A DNA stretch of 64,000 bases from Oryza sativa Japonica Group. Taxonomy: Eukaryota > Streptophyta > Magnoliopsida > Poales > Poaceae. Location of the stretch: positions 29,401,501 to 29,465,500 of the forward strand of contig NC_089041.1 of assembly GCF_034140825.1 (NCBI RefSeq). Direction: 5' to 3'. The translations under genes and the position numbers were made by a program. This document shows, piece by piece, positions 37,163 to 46,854 of this stretch (position 1 is its first letter; every line of letters starts with the position of its first letter). The notes under the pieces were generated by a model. That model had not been told where the DNA came from and did no database searches. It saw only the letters and a list, made by a program, of their open reading frames with translations.

Positions 37163-39064
37163 TCTATTATATTATTAAAGGAATAAAAAAAGGAGCTTCC
37201 ACGTTCGCTCTCATGGTCTAGAAATTCTCACATTAATCGGAGAAAAAGAAAAAGCAAAGTCCACATAGAAATACAATTTAGTAATAGCTGAAATTTGGAA
37301 TTAAAAAAAGGAGCCTCCACGTTCGCTCTCATGGTCTAGAAATTCTCACATTAATCGGAGAAAAAGAAAAAGCAGAGTCCATATAGAAATACAATTTAGT
37401 AATAGCTGAAATTTGGAATTAAAAAATAAGGAATATTAGAAGAGGAGACTAGAGTCCATATAGAAATACAATTAAGAAAAAATAGAAATTCGGAATTAAA
37501 AAGTAAGGAATATTAGAAGTAGAGTATAGAGTCCATATAGGAATTTAAAACTAACTAAAATTCGGAATAAAAAGGAGCCTCCACGTTCTCTCCCATGACC
37601 TAGAAATTCTCACATTAATCGGAAGAAAAGAAAACGCAGAGTCCATATAAAAATACAATTTAGAAATAGTTGAAATTCAGAATTAAAAAATAAGGAATAT
37701 TAGAAGAGAAGACTAGAGTTCATATAGAAATGCAATTTAGAAATAGTTAAAATTCGGAATTAAAAAATAAGAAATATTAGAAGAGGAGACTAGAGCCCAT
37801 ATAGAAATACAATTAGGAAATAACTGAAATTCGGAATTAAAAAATAAGGAATATTAGAAGAGGAGCTAGAATCCATATATAAATACCATTAGGAAATAAT
37901 AGAAATTCGGAATTAAAAAATAAGGAATATTAGAAGCAGAGTATAGAGTACATATAGGAATTTAAAACTAACTAAAATTTGGAATAAATGTAATAAAATT
38001 AAAAGTAGAGTTTAGAGTCTGTATAAAAATACAATTTACAAGTAACTAAAATTCAAAATTAAGAAAAACATGGGAAGAAGAGTTTAAAGTCAATATAGGA
38101 ATACAATTTAGAAGTAACTGAAATTTGAAATTAAAAATTAAAGAATATTGAAATATGAGTTTATATAGAAATACAATTTAGAAATAGCTGAAATTCGGAA
38201 TTACAAAATAAGGAATATTAGAAGAGGCGACTAGAGTCCACATAGAAATACAATTTAGGGATAGTTGAAGTTCGGAAGTAAAAAATAAGGAATATTAGAA
38301 GAGGAGACTAGAGTCCATATAGAAATACAATTAGGAAATTACTGAAATTTAGAATTAAAAATAAGAAATATTAGAAGTAGAGTATAGAATCCATATAGAA
38401 ATACAATTAAGAAATAATAAAAATTCGGAATTAAAAATAACGAATATTAGAAGTAGAGTATAGAGTCCATATAGAAATACAATTAAGAAAAAAAATAGAA
38501 ATTCAGAATTAAAAAATAAGGAATATTAGAAGTAGAGTATAGAGTCCATATAAGAATTTAAAACTAACTAAAATTCAGAATAAACATAATAAAATGAAAA
38601 ATAGTGTTTAGAGTCCGTATAAAAATACAATTTACAAATAACTAAAATTCGAAATTAAGAAAAACACGAGAAGAAGAGTTTAAAGTCAATATAGGAATAC
38701 AATTTAGAAGTAATAGAAATTTGAAATTAAAAATTAAAGAATATTGAAAGATAAGTTTAGAGTCCACATACAAGTACAATTAGAAATAATAAAAATTCAG
38801 AATTAAAAAAAGAAATATTAAAAGACGAGTCTAGAGTCCATATAGGAATATATATAATTTACAAATAACTAAAATTTGATATTAAAAATAATTAATAACT
38901 AACACGTATATAAAATACAATATGAATATTACACATTAGTAGTTTCTTAAAGTTATTGCAAAATTTAAAATTATGTTGTCATTGTAATATATTTTAATAA
39001 TATAATGAGAAAACATATATGCTATTATATGAGAAAGAATATAATGATGCTAGCCACATGCTAG
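37163..39064 (+). mobile_element. Non-autonomous Helitron-like element filled with tandem repeats (candidate)
   Basis: The left end reads A|TCTATTATATTATTAAAG, close to the TC-starting 5' ends of plant Helitrons. The right end reads ATGCTAGCCACATGCTAG|T, giving the CTAG terminus between A and T expected for Helitron insertion, with a short hairpin (CTAGC-CACAT-GCTAG) at the terminus. No target duplication or inverted repeat is expected. The 1.9 kb between is mostly minisatellite and has no coding capacity. The hairpin overlaps the CTAG end instead of preceding it by about 10 nt, so assignment is tentative. Confidence 0.5.
37190..38880. repeat. Minisatellite, about 75-bp unit, roughly twenty copies
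   Basis: The unit contains GGAATATTAGAAGAGGAG, CTAGAGTCCATATAGAAATA, CAATTTAGAAATAGCTGAAA and TTCGGAATTAAAAAATAA. The first copies (near 37190, 37305 and 37570) are longer, with an added block GGAGCCTCCACGTTCGCTCTC and CTCACATTAATCGGAG. Later copies lose it and diverge, with higher-order pairs around 37900-38060 and 38520-38680 that are more alike than neighbours. AT-rich, no coding capacity. Confidence 0.9.
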
Positions 39065-39451
39065 TTTTACTAATATAAGCGGTACAAATAAGCATAAGAA
39101 TAAATGAAAAGGTGGATGTTGGTTTCTCATACAAAACCAGCTAATAAAATAGAGTGGAAATGGATAATATAATTTGAATTCTAATTGATAATTTAAAAAC
39201 CTCTCATAAGTGTTTTTTTTCATAAAATTGGTTGGGGCTTTTCTTCACACCGGCCTGACCGAAAAAATAATACTAATATAATAATTTGCAAACCTTCATA
39301 TACAATAATTTTACAGCCCTGCAGTTTCAACTAGACAAAACTTAATTATTTCACTATGAGTGAATTCAATTGATTTCCTAGATAATAATATAATTTAACC
39401 TCCATATATATACATTATTATTCATCTACTAATTAGGAGTAATAGTGTTGT
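39065..39451. other. AT-rich flank, nothing identified
   Basis: No gene or complete transposon. It probably includes the 3' untranslated part of the minus-strand VQ gene. Confidence 0.35.
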
Positions 39452-39865
39452 CTACCAGCGGTGCCCTTGTCCGCCGTGATCATACGACTGAAATGTTTGC
39501 GGCGGCAACGGCGGAGTCAGCACCGGCGGTGGTACAGCTGCGACGGGAGGCGCCGCCGCCGTGGCCGACGCAGCATAACTGGCACAGTATGCTGGAGGCG
39601 GCGGCGGCGGCGGCGGGAGATCAATGGTGGAGTCAACGTAGTGACGGTCGGCGATGTTGGAGTGGCGGCCGGTGAGCTCCTGCACGACGGCGCGGAACTC
39701 CTCGGGGCTCGCCGTCAGCTTCATGGGGCTGGCTATGTACACCACCCTCACGGCGCCAGGGCATTGCGGCGGCTTGTACTTCCTCGCCGCCGCCTTCCCC
39801 TTCTTCGCCGGCGGTGGCTTCGAGATGCCGTGCCGCTGCCGGCCATGCTGCTGCACCCCGAGCAT
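39452..39865 (-). CDS. VQ-motif protein, SIB1-like, 137 aa, intronless
   Basis: The VQ motif is FRAVVQELTG at residues 57-66, preceded by VRVVYIASPMKLTASPEE, the arrangement of short VQ proteins related to sigma-factor binding proteins SIB1/SIB2, which bind WRKY33-type factors in defence. A Lys-rich segment (KKGKAAARKYK, about 21-31) may be a nuclear or plastid targeting part. The C-terminal half is Pro- and Ala-rich with a run of eight prolines. The start at 39865 is the first ATG downstream of a TATA box at 39921-39930. It is unlike the VQ protein at 3448-4104 outside the motif, so the pair is not a recent duplication. Confidence 0.9.
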   Translation of the reverse strand: MLGVQQHGRQRHGISKPPPAKKGKAAARKYKPPQCPGAVRVVYIASPMKLTASPEEFRAVVQELTGRHSNIADRHYVDSTIDLPPPPPPPPAYCASYAASATAAAPPVAAVPPPVLTPPLPPQTFQSYDHGGQGHRW

Positions 39866-39920
39866 GTTATCTAGAGCTTTTTGTGAGCGTGGTGTGCAGC
39901 CGTACGTGCAATGTGCGTGC

Positions 39921-39930
39921 CTTTATAGAA
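39921..39930 (-). promoter_or_regulatory. TATA box of the second VQ gene
   Basis: Minus strand reads TTCTATAAAGGC, 56-65 bp before the start codon, which would place transcription start about 25 bp before the ATG. Confidence 0.6.
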
Positions 39931-39957
39931 ACAGTAGCCCTGTTTCGGAACGATATC

Positions 39958-40019
39958 CTGCAGTAACAGACGAAACAGTGGTAATTTTCTGCAGTAACAG
40001 ACGAAACAGTGGAAATTTT
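39958..40019. repeat. Two-copy 31-bp direct repeat in the VQ promoter
   Basis: CTGCAGTAACAGACGAAACA followed by GTGGTAATTTT is repeated at once with a single base change (GTGGAAATTTT). It lies just upstream of the TATA box of the minus-strand VQ gene, where it could duplicate a regulatory site. Confidence 0.85.
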
Positions 40020-41700
40020 GGGAGAATTGGATCAGAGCATTTTCATTGGGCGGCTGGGGTGAGAGACAGGAGTAGATATTATTGTGCCAGTTAAGTTTTT
40101 TTTTATATGATGAATATTCTGGCCTTTTTTTTAAAAAAAAAAGAACTGGCATTTTCTTCAATTAAGATAGAAACCACTTATTACAAAATTTTGAACGTAA
40201 TGACCAAAGATGATGAGAGAGTAAGTTCGAACAACAAAAGGAGAAATCTTATTCAATCCTATGTGTAAACTTTCATCCAAAGTTAAGCCAATATCTACAT
40301 TAATGGACTTCAAATTCCAACATGCAGTATGTATAAATCTTTTATCCTTATCACACATTTGTAGTTAAGTTCAGAATCTGAGCTAGTATGCTATGCTACC
40401 TTGAAAAAATCCTGCCTATAAAATTTAGTTGGAGATTTGTACCAGCTAGCTACTGTAGTTATTAATTTTAACCATAGAAAAATTCACGCATGGAAGGAAG
40501 GAAGACAAGACAAGAGACTTGTTGGTTCGAGTTAGAGGGAGGTCACCCAGTCAAGTACTCTTACCCAAAGGATAGGTTGGAATTAACTGAGATAACCCAT
40601 TCAAAGTCCAGATTCATAGGATGTGTTTCATCTATCTACAAACAAGAAGTTATCTAGGTAAAAAGATGAACGGTAAAACCAGATTGCTAGCTAGCTAGCT
40701 GTCTCACGGCTATTCGCTCTCTCCAGTCAGTCTCTAGCCAATTGGCTAGCAGGTAAACACAAGTTATTCTCTTCAGTCAAAAAATGAAGTCGTTTTCGAG
40801 TATATATATTATATTTGGATTCTTTGAAAGCAAAATCATCCAGCGCAGCATTGATCGTCAGTGATGACCGTCATCGACGATGGCATCGCAACCGCTCGAC
40901 GACGAATTGAAGAAGGTGGGTGTGCTAGCCTGCTACTATTTTTTAAAGACTTGAGAAATTCAGAGCTAGAAAATCATCCATTCGTTTTGAGTTTGACCTG
41001 CCGATCGATTAATTATATTCCTTGAGATCGATCGATAAATTGTCTCATTCACACGGACCCAAGGCGCTCGTACATTTCAACATCCGTGCGCACGCGCGTG
41101 CGACTGATCAGGATATATAGTTTTTGGTGATCGATAAAATTCCCAGGTAGCTAGCATGCAGATGCAGATCATACTTATGTGCCTAATGCATGCCTAGACT
41201 AGATCAATCGATCGATTGCTGATCGAGGACAAAAGCAATCAGGAATCCAGATGCATGCATTGTCGATTCATAATTGACTAATTAAGCAAACGCATATCCA
41301 GGATCAGATACTAGTCCAATTGAGTGATTATTGACCATATAGCTTGAGTACTTTTATGGTACATTCTAGACCGGTATACGTACTAATAGCTGCTGTTTGC
41401 AGTCAAGATACATATAGATACTAGTACTACAGTCAATGTCTATCCCTTTCACGTAGCTACCGCCAGTAAAAGGCAGAACGATGAGAGAGAATCTCATTGT
41501 TCATATATGGGCTTTCAATTAATTCCTCGCAATATATATTACCAGTACTGTACGAATACTAGTATTACCAGTGATAAGAGACCGATGCACGATTAAAGGT
41601 AGGGTCCGGATCACCATATGTTCGGTGATGCTGGTTTGCTGAATTTTTTTAGAGGGAGAAGTTCGGTGATTTGTTCGAGTAACGGAAATGGTGGCCGCAT
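40020..41700. other. Intergenic, no supported gene
   Basis: AT-rich with many CGATCGAT- and TAGCTAGC-type motifs common in rice. A 23-codon frame at 40880 (MASQPLDDELKK before a GTGGGT) looks like a possible first exon, but no continuation was found. Confidence 0.35.
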
Positions 41701-41704
41701 TCTA

Positions 41705-41818
41705 AGCGGGCCTCATTCTTGGTAGGGAAGCAGGTGGAAGGAGGACAGGAAGGCCCAATAGTAAGTAAAATGGGCCGTCGGATGACATGTCAGGCCCAAG
41801 TTGAAGTGAGCCCATACA
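41705..41818 (+). promoter_or_regulatory. Site II cluster before the parvulin-rhodanese gene
   Basis: CGGGCCTC, AGGCCCAAT, ATGGGCCG, AGGCCCAAG and GAGCCCATA occur within about 110 bp, 160-270 bp before the start codon at 41977. No TATA box is evident, as is usual for such promoters. Confidence 0.6.
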
Positions 41819-41976
41819 GCGACTCCGGCCTTGTTGACGAACGAACGAATGATGCGGAGGTGAGGGGATCTTTCTCTTGGCTTCACTCGTCTTCCAATCC
41901 TTCTTCCTCCTCCCTCCTCTCCTCTCCTCTCCTGCAGCAGCGCCCACCGCCATCGGAGCCTCGCCCTCGCGCGGCC

Positions 41977-44739
41977 ATGCTTGGTCTGAGGGGAGCCAGG
42001 GCGGCGCAGCTCCCGTACGCTTCCGCCGCCGTCGCTCCCACCCCCACGCCCTCGTTTTCCGGCTTCGCGCGCCGCCTCCCGCTCCTCGCCTCCGCGGCCC
42101 TCTCGCCTCTGCCGCCCTCCTTCTCCTTCTCCTCCGCTTCCGCCGTCAGGAGGGATAGGGACCCTCCCATGCGTCCCGTCTCCGGCGCCCTCTCCAGGTC
42201 CAGGCCAACCACCAGGGGTGAGTCCTCGTGCTACTCATTTACCTCTACTCTGCTGCTGTATATGTATCGTATGTCCACCAGATATCTAGCTATTCTCGCA
42301 TGTGCCATCCGTATCAATACTAGGTTTTGCTTCATTTTATTTCCTACTATACTATCCGGTTACTAGTTAGTACTAGTGTTGTTTGCATTTGTGTGCTTCT
42401 TGCATGGTGCCACATGGTTTCATCAAGTAATTGACATGAACACCTGTTTGTTAGTTTTCTGCTCTGCGGCTGCTACTGCTCCCAGGGAGGGCAAGGAGTT
42501 GCTTGTCCAGCATCTGCTCGTCGGCGAACAGGATGTCAGGCTTTTGGTCGATCTTGAAAAGAACATCATTACAGGAGGTACTAGTACTAGTATTCATGTG
42601 GATGCTGATATACACTTTCACATAAACATGGAGACTAATTAAAAGGATATTGCTCAGCATCTAGCTTTTTTGTGTGTGTTTCAGGTGCAGACTTGAGCGA
42701 TTTAGCTGTCGAGTACTCTTTATGCCCATCGAAAGAAAATGGTGGAATGCTGGGGTGGGTTCGAAGAGGACAGATGGTACTCCATTTACATGCTTTTCTG
42801 GCATGGTAGTAGCGACTTTTCATCTAGGACTTTACATATTGTTAATTGATCAAAGGGCTGATCAAAACTACAAATGAGCTAATCACATGCCTAAAATGTA
42901 CTATGGAACCATCCAGTTTCTCTGACTATGCTTGGTGGTGCTGATAAGGTCCATACTCCATACAAGATGCAGTTGGAAACCTTATGCTTGGCAGTATAAA
43001 TTTTTACTTTACCACTAAAATTTGGCTTGACTTTCGTTGGTCAACTTACTTCTTTATGATGGTTCCAATTTGTTAGGAGTTCCCAACCTCACCAATTGGC
43101 GAACTAGAAAAATGTAGAATTAATTGTTTTGGTATTGGTACTTGGTTGCTTGCCTTGGAAACTAACTGCTGTGAATTCATGCCACAAGTTTTGTCTTTTC
43201 TTATTAAGCGCATTGATACTGATGTATGTACTTTATCTAATTAATTTCAGGCCTTTATGACATACACACCTAAATCCATCTGCCCCTTATTCTACTCTAT
43301 GCTAGCTCTCTTCTCACAACCATTAAATTCAAGTGTGACAATCACTTGCTAGCTTGATGTGTGAAGCTCCACCAATTTTGTGTGTGTTTTTTTTTCCTTT
43401 TCTCTTTTCTGTAAGCACCGTGAAGGCATTAACAATGTCTTCAATGGAGTTTGAACATTTTTACTTGAACTGAGCAGGTTCCAGAATTTGAGGAAGCAGC
43501 TTTCGGTGCTCCTTTGAACAAGGTTGTACGGTGTAAGACAAAATTTGGATGGCATTTGTTGCAAGTGCTTGCTGAGAGGTAGATACTTGTAACAAAATTA
43601 TGTTCTATGTATACAAACAATATTTATTGATTTCTTTTCCACCTAACTTCAGAGAACAATGCGTAGTGGAAGACATTCCACCAGAGGAGCTTCATGCAAA
43701 AATGCAAGATCCTAACTTTCTTGAAGAAGCTCAGTTGATTGATGTTCGGGAGCCTGATGAAGTGTAAGATTTACCTGTGTCCTGATTGCTAGAATAATAC
43801 TCATAATTACGCATCAGTGAAATGATAGACATGTTTAACCAAAATAGTACTACTAGGACCTGTCCATTTCTTTTAAGAGCTGTCCTTATATTGCCATCCT
43901 CACACAGAAAATGAGCTTCATTTTGACATTTTGTACTTTTCTAAACTATATTCCAGTGAATAACTGTTACGACATCTTCGTTGTGGTTTTCAAAATACAC
44001 ATTATCAGGAGTAAAGAAAAACTGTTAAGATGATCAAACATGAAGTATTTATCTCCATATCCATGATGTTGTGGTTACCTAGTTCAGTACAGTTACTGTT
44101 ATTGTTCGCCTATTCGCATGAAGCTTATGTTGAGTTTTACTTCTTGCATGGCAGAGATAAAGCTTCTCTTGAAGGGTTTAAAGTTCTACCTCTTCGACAG
44201 TTTGGAACTTGGGGACCAGTTATGACAGATGAATTTGATCCTCAGAAGGACACTTATGTTCTGGTAAGTTGGTTACTCCTCTAATGAAACTTGCTGCCAG
44301 TGTGCATCCATAAAGGCCAAGTACCTGTCAAATGAAAAAGAGAGCACCAGTACCTCCTACATATTGTGATTTTGAGTTGATCCGGTGATTGCGGAAGGAA
44401 GTAATATGCACACATCATTGGTACACACATTTGCATCAATGTGTTATTATTATTCATTCTAACACTTGTCCTTTCATATTTGCCCCCAGTGCCACCATGG
44501 TATGCGCTCAATGCAGGTAGCTAAATGGCTGCAATCACAGGTAATTGAAGTACTCGCATAGTTCTTGCAAAGTGTAGTCGCACTCTATGGTGGATGTGCA
44601 ATGCAGAGCAACTGAGTAGTGGAACGGCATCCTCACATGAAGTTCCATTGTTTTGCAGGGGTTCAGAAAAGTTTACAATGTTGCGGGTGGGATTCACGCT
44701 TATGCCGTTAAAGCCGATTCTTCCATCCCAACTTACTAG
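41977..44739 (+). CDS. Parvulin (PpiC) plus rhodanese-like domain protein, plastid type, 302 aa, 8 exons
   Basis: Exons: 41977-42217, 42455-42577, 42685-42776, 43478-43578, 43653-43763, 44155-44263, 44490-44540 and 44659-44739; phases agree throughout. The first 85 residues are rich in Ala, Ser, Arg and Pro, as in chloroplast transit peptides. The PpiC peptidyl-prolyl isomerase domain follows (about 95-187; VQHLLVGEQD, SLCPSKENGGMLGW, FGWHLLQVL). A rhodanese domain fills the C-terminus (about 192-300) with the active loop CHHGMRS at 260-266; Cys260 is kept, so sulfur transfer is possible. The order matches Arabidopsis rhodanese/PpiC protein STR12 (At5g19370). The start is supported by the transit-peptide-like N-terminus. 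The biological substrate is not known. Confidence 0.92.
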
Positions 44740-44929
44740 ACATCTCCATGATCACCAATGCAACGTCAGAGCCTTTTCTACGTGTTCGTTTTTCAGGCCA
44801 AACCAAAAGCATGCTTAGTATAGAATGATAGGATTTTCCACGATGATTTTGTACGGAATATCGGTACCAGAAATTCAGAGTTAAGTTTTGTCGTTCTCAT
44901 GCTGCTGTCATGTACTAGCAGTTCTCTTG

Positions 44930-45303
44930 AAATTTTATATGGAGGATATATCACTTTTATTAGTTTGAATACAAGGGAAATACCTGGGAGGAACTTGTGG
45001 GACTGATCCAGGCTCATGGCCTAAATTTCATTCTGAATTTCTGATCAAACATGCTTTGATCATTTTATTTACAAAAAAAAAGTGCTTTGATTATTGGGAA
45101 ACGCTGAAATTCTATACGGAGGTTACCATTTTGTCAGCCCGAATAGAAGAGATACCTGGGAGGAACTCGCGGGAGTACTGATCCAGTATTGGGTCTCATG
45201 ACCAAAGTTTCATTCTGAATTTTCTGATCAAACATGCTTTGATCATTGAAAAAAAAACTTTGTGATTTTATCAGTTTCATTCTGAATTTCTGACAAGACA
45301 TGC
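44930..45303. repeat. Diverged tandem duplication, unit about 180 bp
   Basis: A segment at about 44930-45065 is repeated at about 45110-45250. Shared blocks are GATACCTGGGAGGAACT (AATACCTGGGAGGAACTT in the first), GGGA-TGATCCAG, TTTCATTCTGAATTTCTGAT and CAAACATGCTTTGATCATT. A third partial copy (GTTTCATTCTGAATTTCTGA) begins at 45277. It lies between the parvulin-rhodanese gene and the tRNA gene. Confidence 0.8.
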
Positions 45304-45309
45304 TAACTT

Positions 45310-45316
45310 AAAAAAA
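45310..45316 (-). terminator. RNA polymerase III terminator of the tRNA gene
   Basis: Seven A on the plus strand, i.e. TTTTTTT on the tRNA strand, 6 nt beyond the 3' end of the tRNA. Confidence 0.8.
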
Positions 45317-45321
45317 GGAAG

Positions 45322-45394
45322 TGGAGGTGCGGGGAATCGAACCCCGTGCCTCTCGCATGCGAAGCGAGCGCTCTACCATATGAGCTACACCCCC
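45322..45394 (-). tRNA. tRNA-Ala (CGC anticodon)
   Basis: The minus strand gives a 73-nt cloverleaf: acceptor GGGGGTG paired with CACCTCC (one G-U), A as discriminator base, D arm beginning TAGCTCATATGGTAGAGC (internal A box), anticodon stem CTCGC/GCGAG with loop TTCGCAT so the anticodon is CGC, and T arm CGGGGTTCGATTCCCCG (B box). No intron. CCA is not encoded, as expected in eukaryotes. A T-run terminator follows. Confidence 0.97.
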
Positions 45395-46854
45395 ATTTGT
45401 GCTATTCGTTGAACTCTCACTTACTAATTATATGTAAATACACCATATTTTTGTGAGATGATTTGCACCATGTCGCCGTCGCCTCCTCCTCCTCTGTCTG
45501 CGCCGCCGGCCGCCGGCGACGGCTTGCTCACCAGGCGTTCCTCCTTTGGTGTCCCGGCGTTTTCCCTTGAGTTGAAGTGGGCAAGTCAAAGACGGAGATT
45601 AGCAAGAGGAGGAGGAGTTGGTGAGCGGAGGCTAAGCGGCGGGCCCCACCAGCGCCGCCTGCCTATCCACAAAGTTGCGTCACGCGACGAGCCAACTGTT
45701 GCTGGGCCCACCTGTCATCCTCACCCCACCCCATGCACCGAGTCCACCCCGCCCTCCCCCCACTTTGGCGCCTTCCCTCTCTCCACCTCCTCCACTCTCC
45801 CACCACCACGAGACCTTCTCGAAGCTTCCTCCCCCCCAAACCCCTTCCGCTCCTCCTCCTCCTCCCAAATCCACCACGGCGACGCCGCCGCCGCAGAGCC
45901 CCTAGCTCCCGGAGGTCCCTCGCCCCCGCCAGCTCCGACGGCCTCACGGAAGGAGGAGTAACGTGGGCGTTGATTGGATTTTTTTGTTTTCCCCCCACCT
46001 TGAGTGAGTCTGTGCCGTTTCCCCGGCGGCGAGGGAGGGCAGAGGGCTGATCATGGTCGTGCGCCGCCGGTGCCTTGCCGAGATTTCCCCCAACCGCCAC
46101 CGACGATCGTTCACTGTATGCATGCTCTCGCTCCCCTTCGTTTTTGAGTTGGTTTCGATTATCAAGTAGTATGTATCAGGCCGGGTATTAGTATTACCAC
46201 CAAATTCTCTTATGCTAGTGTGCGCCCGCTATTGCTCTAGTATTTACAAGCTGTTATTTTTACTCCTTAGTACTACTTGTTTTGGTCAAAATTCAAAACG
46301 TCTACTGTACCTGTTGTATTGGAAATTTTAAATGGTTCATGAATGAATTCACTACCCAAGAACAAAGCTTGTCCAGTAATGACATTATCTATTGGCTCGA
46401 TTTATGTTTGGTCCAGTGGCACAAAGGGGAGTAGCACTGTCCAAGCTGTTGTGGTCCGTCAGGGAGATTGGCCAACCTGTGGGGTTTCAGATCGACATAA
46501 GTACGTCAGTGTGCGTATTCTTGTCCCCACGTGCTTATCATTTAAATTCTTCTACTATTATGTTTTCTACTATGTACGATTGCTGTAACTCCTGAGGAGT
46601 TACTGTCTTTGATTAGAAAGAATTTGGCGCAAGCATGTACTGTACGATATCCTTAGCTGTTTGAGGTTTCAGTATGTAAGCTACTAAGTCGTCAAAGATT
46701 TCCCTTCTTTTTTTTAAAAAAAAAATGATCTGTAGATTTCAGCCATCGATCAATCTGGCGGTTCATAGGGCTGTGCTTGCAACCTTTCTGGCAGAAAGGA
46801 GAGAGCAAAGTGATTTGCTGTCTCCTGTTGATTGTGGCCTGTTGAGGCCCAGTA
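45395..46854 (+). other. Promoter and leader region of the TGA gene
   Basis: 45450-46120 is GC-rich with long CT tracts (CTCCTCCTCCTCCC) typical of a rice promoter and leader; long open frames here are composition effects. An ATG at 46053 opens a 38-codon upstream frame (MVVRRRCLAEISPNRHRR...) that could be a uORF, and a possible donor follows at 46106 (CACTGTATGC). The coding start at 46855 has an in-frame TGA 12 bp upstream, so it is a true start unless splicing intervenes. Confidence 0.45.

Noticed and set aside
37190-38880. CRISPR-like look of regularly spaced repeats
   Set aside because: Units are contiguous and diverging with no unique spacers, and the genome is a plant nuclear one; it is a minisatellite.
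40880-40951. Possible first exon MASQPLDDELKK before a GT
   Set aside because: No downstream exon continues it within the next several hundred bases.
45458-45961. 167-codon Pro/Ser-rich frame before the TGA gene
   Set aside because: Simple-sequence CT-rich promoter and leader DNA with no domain; several overlapping frames are equally open.
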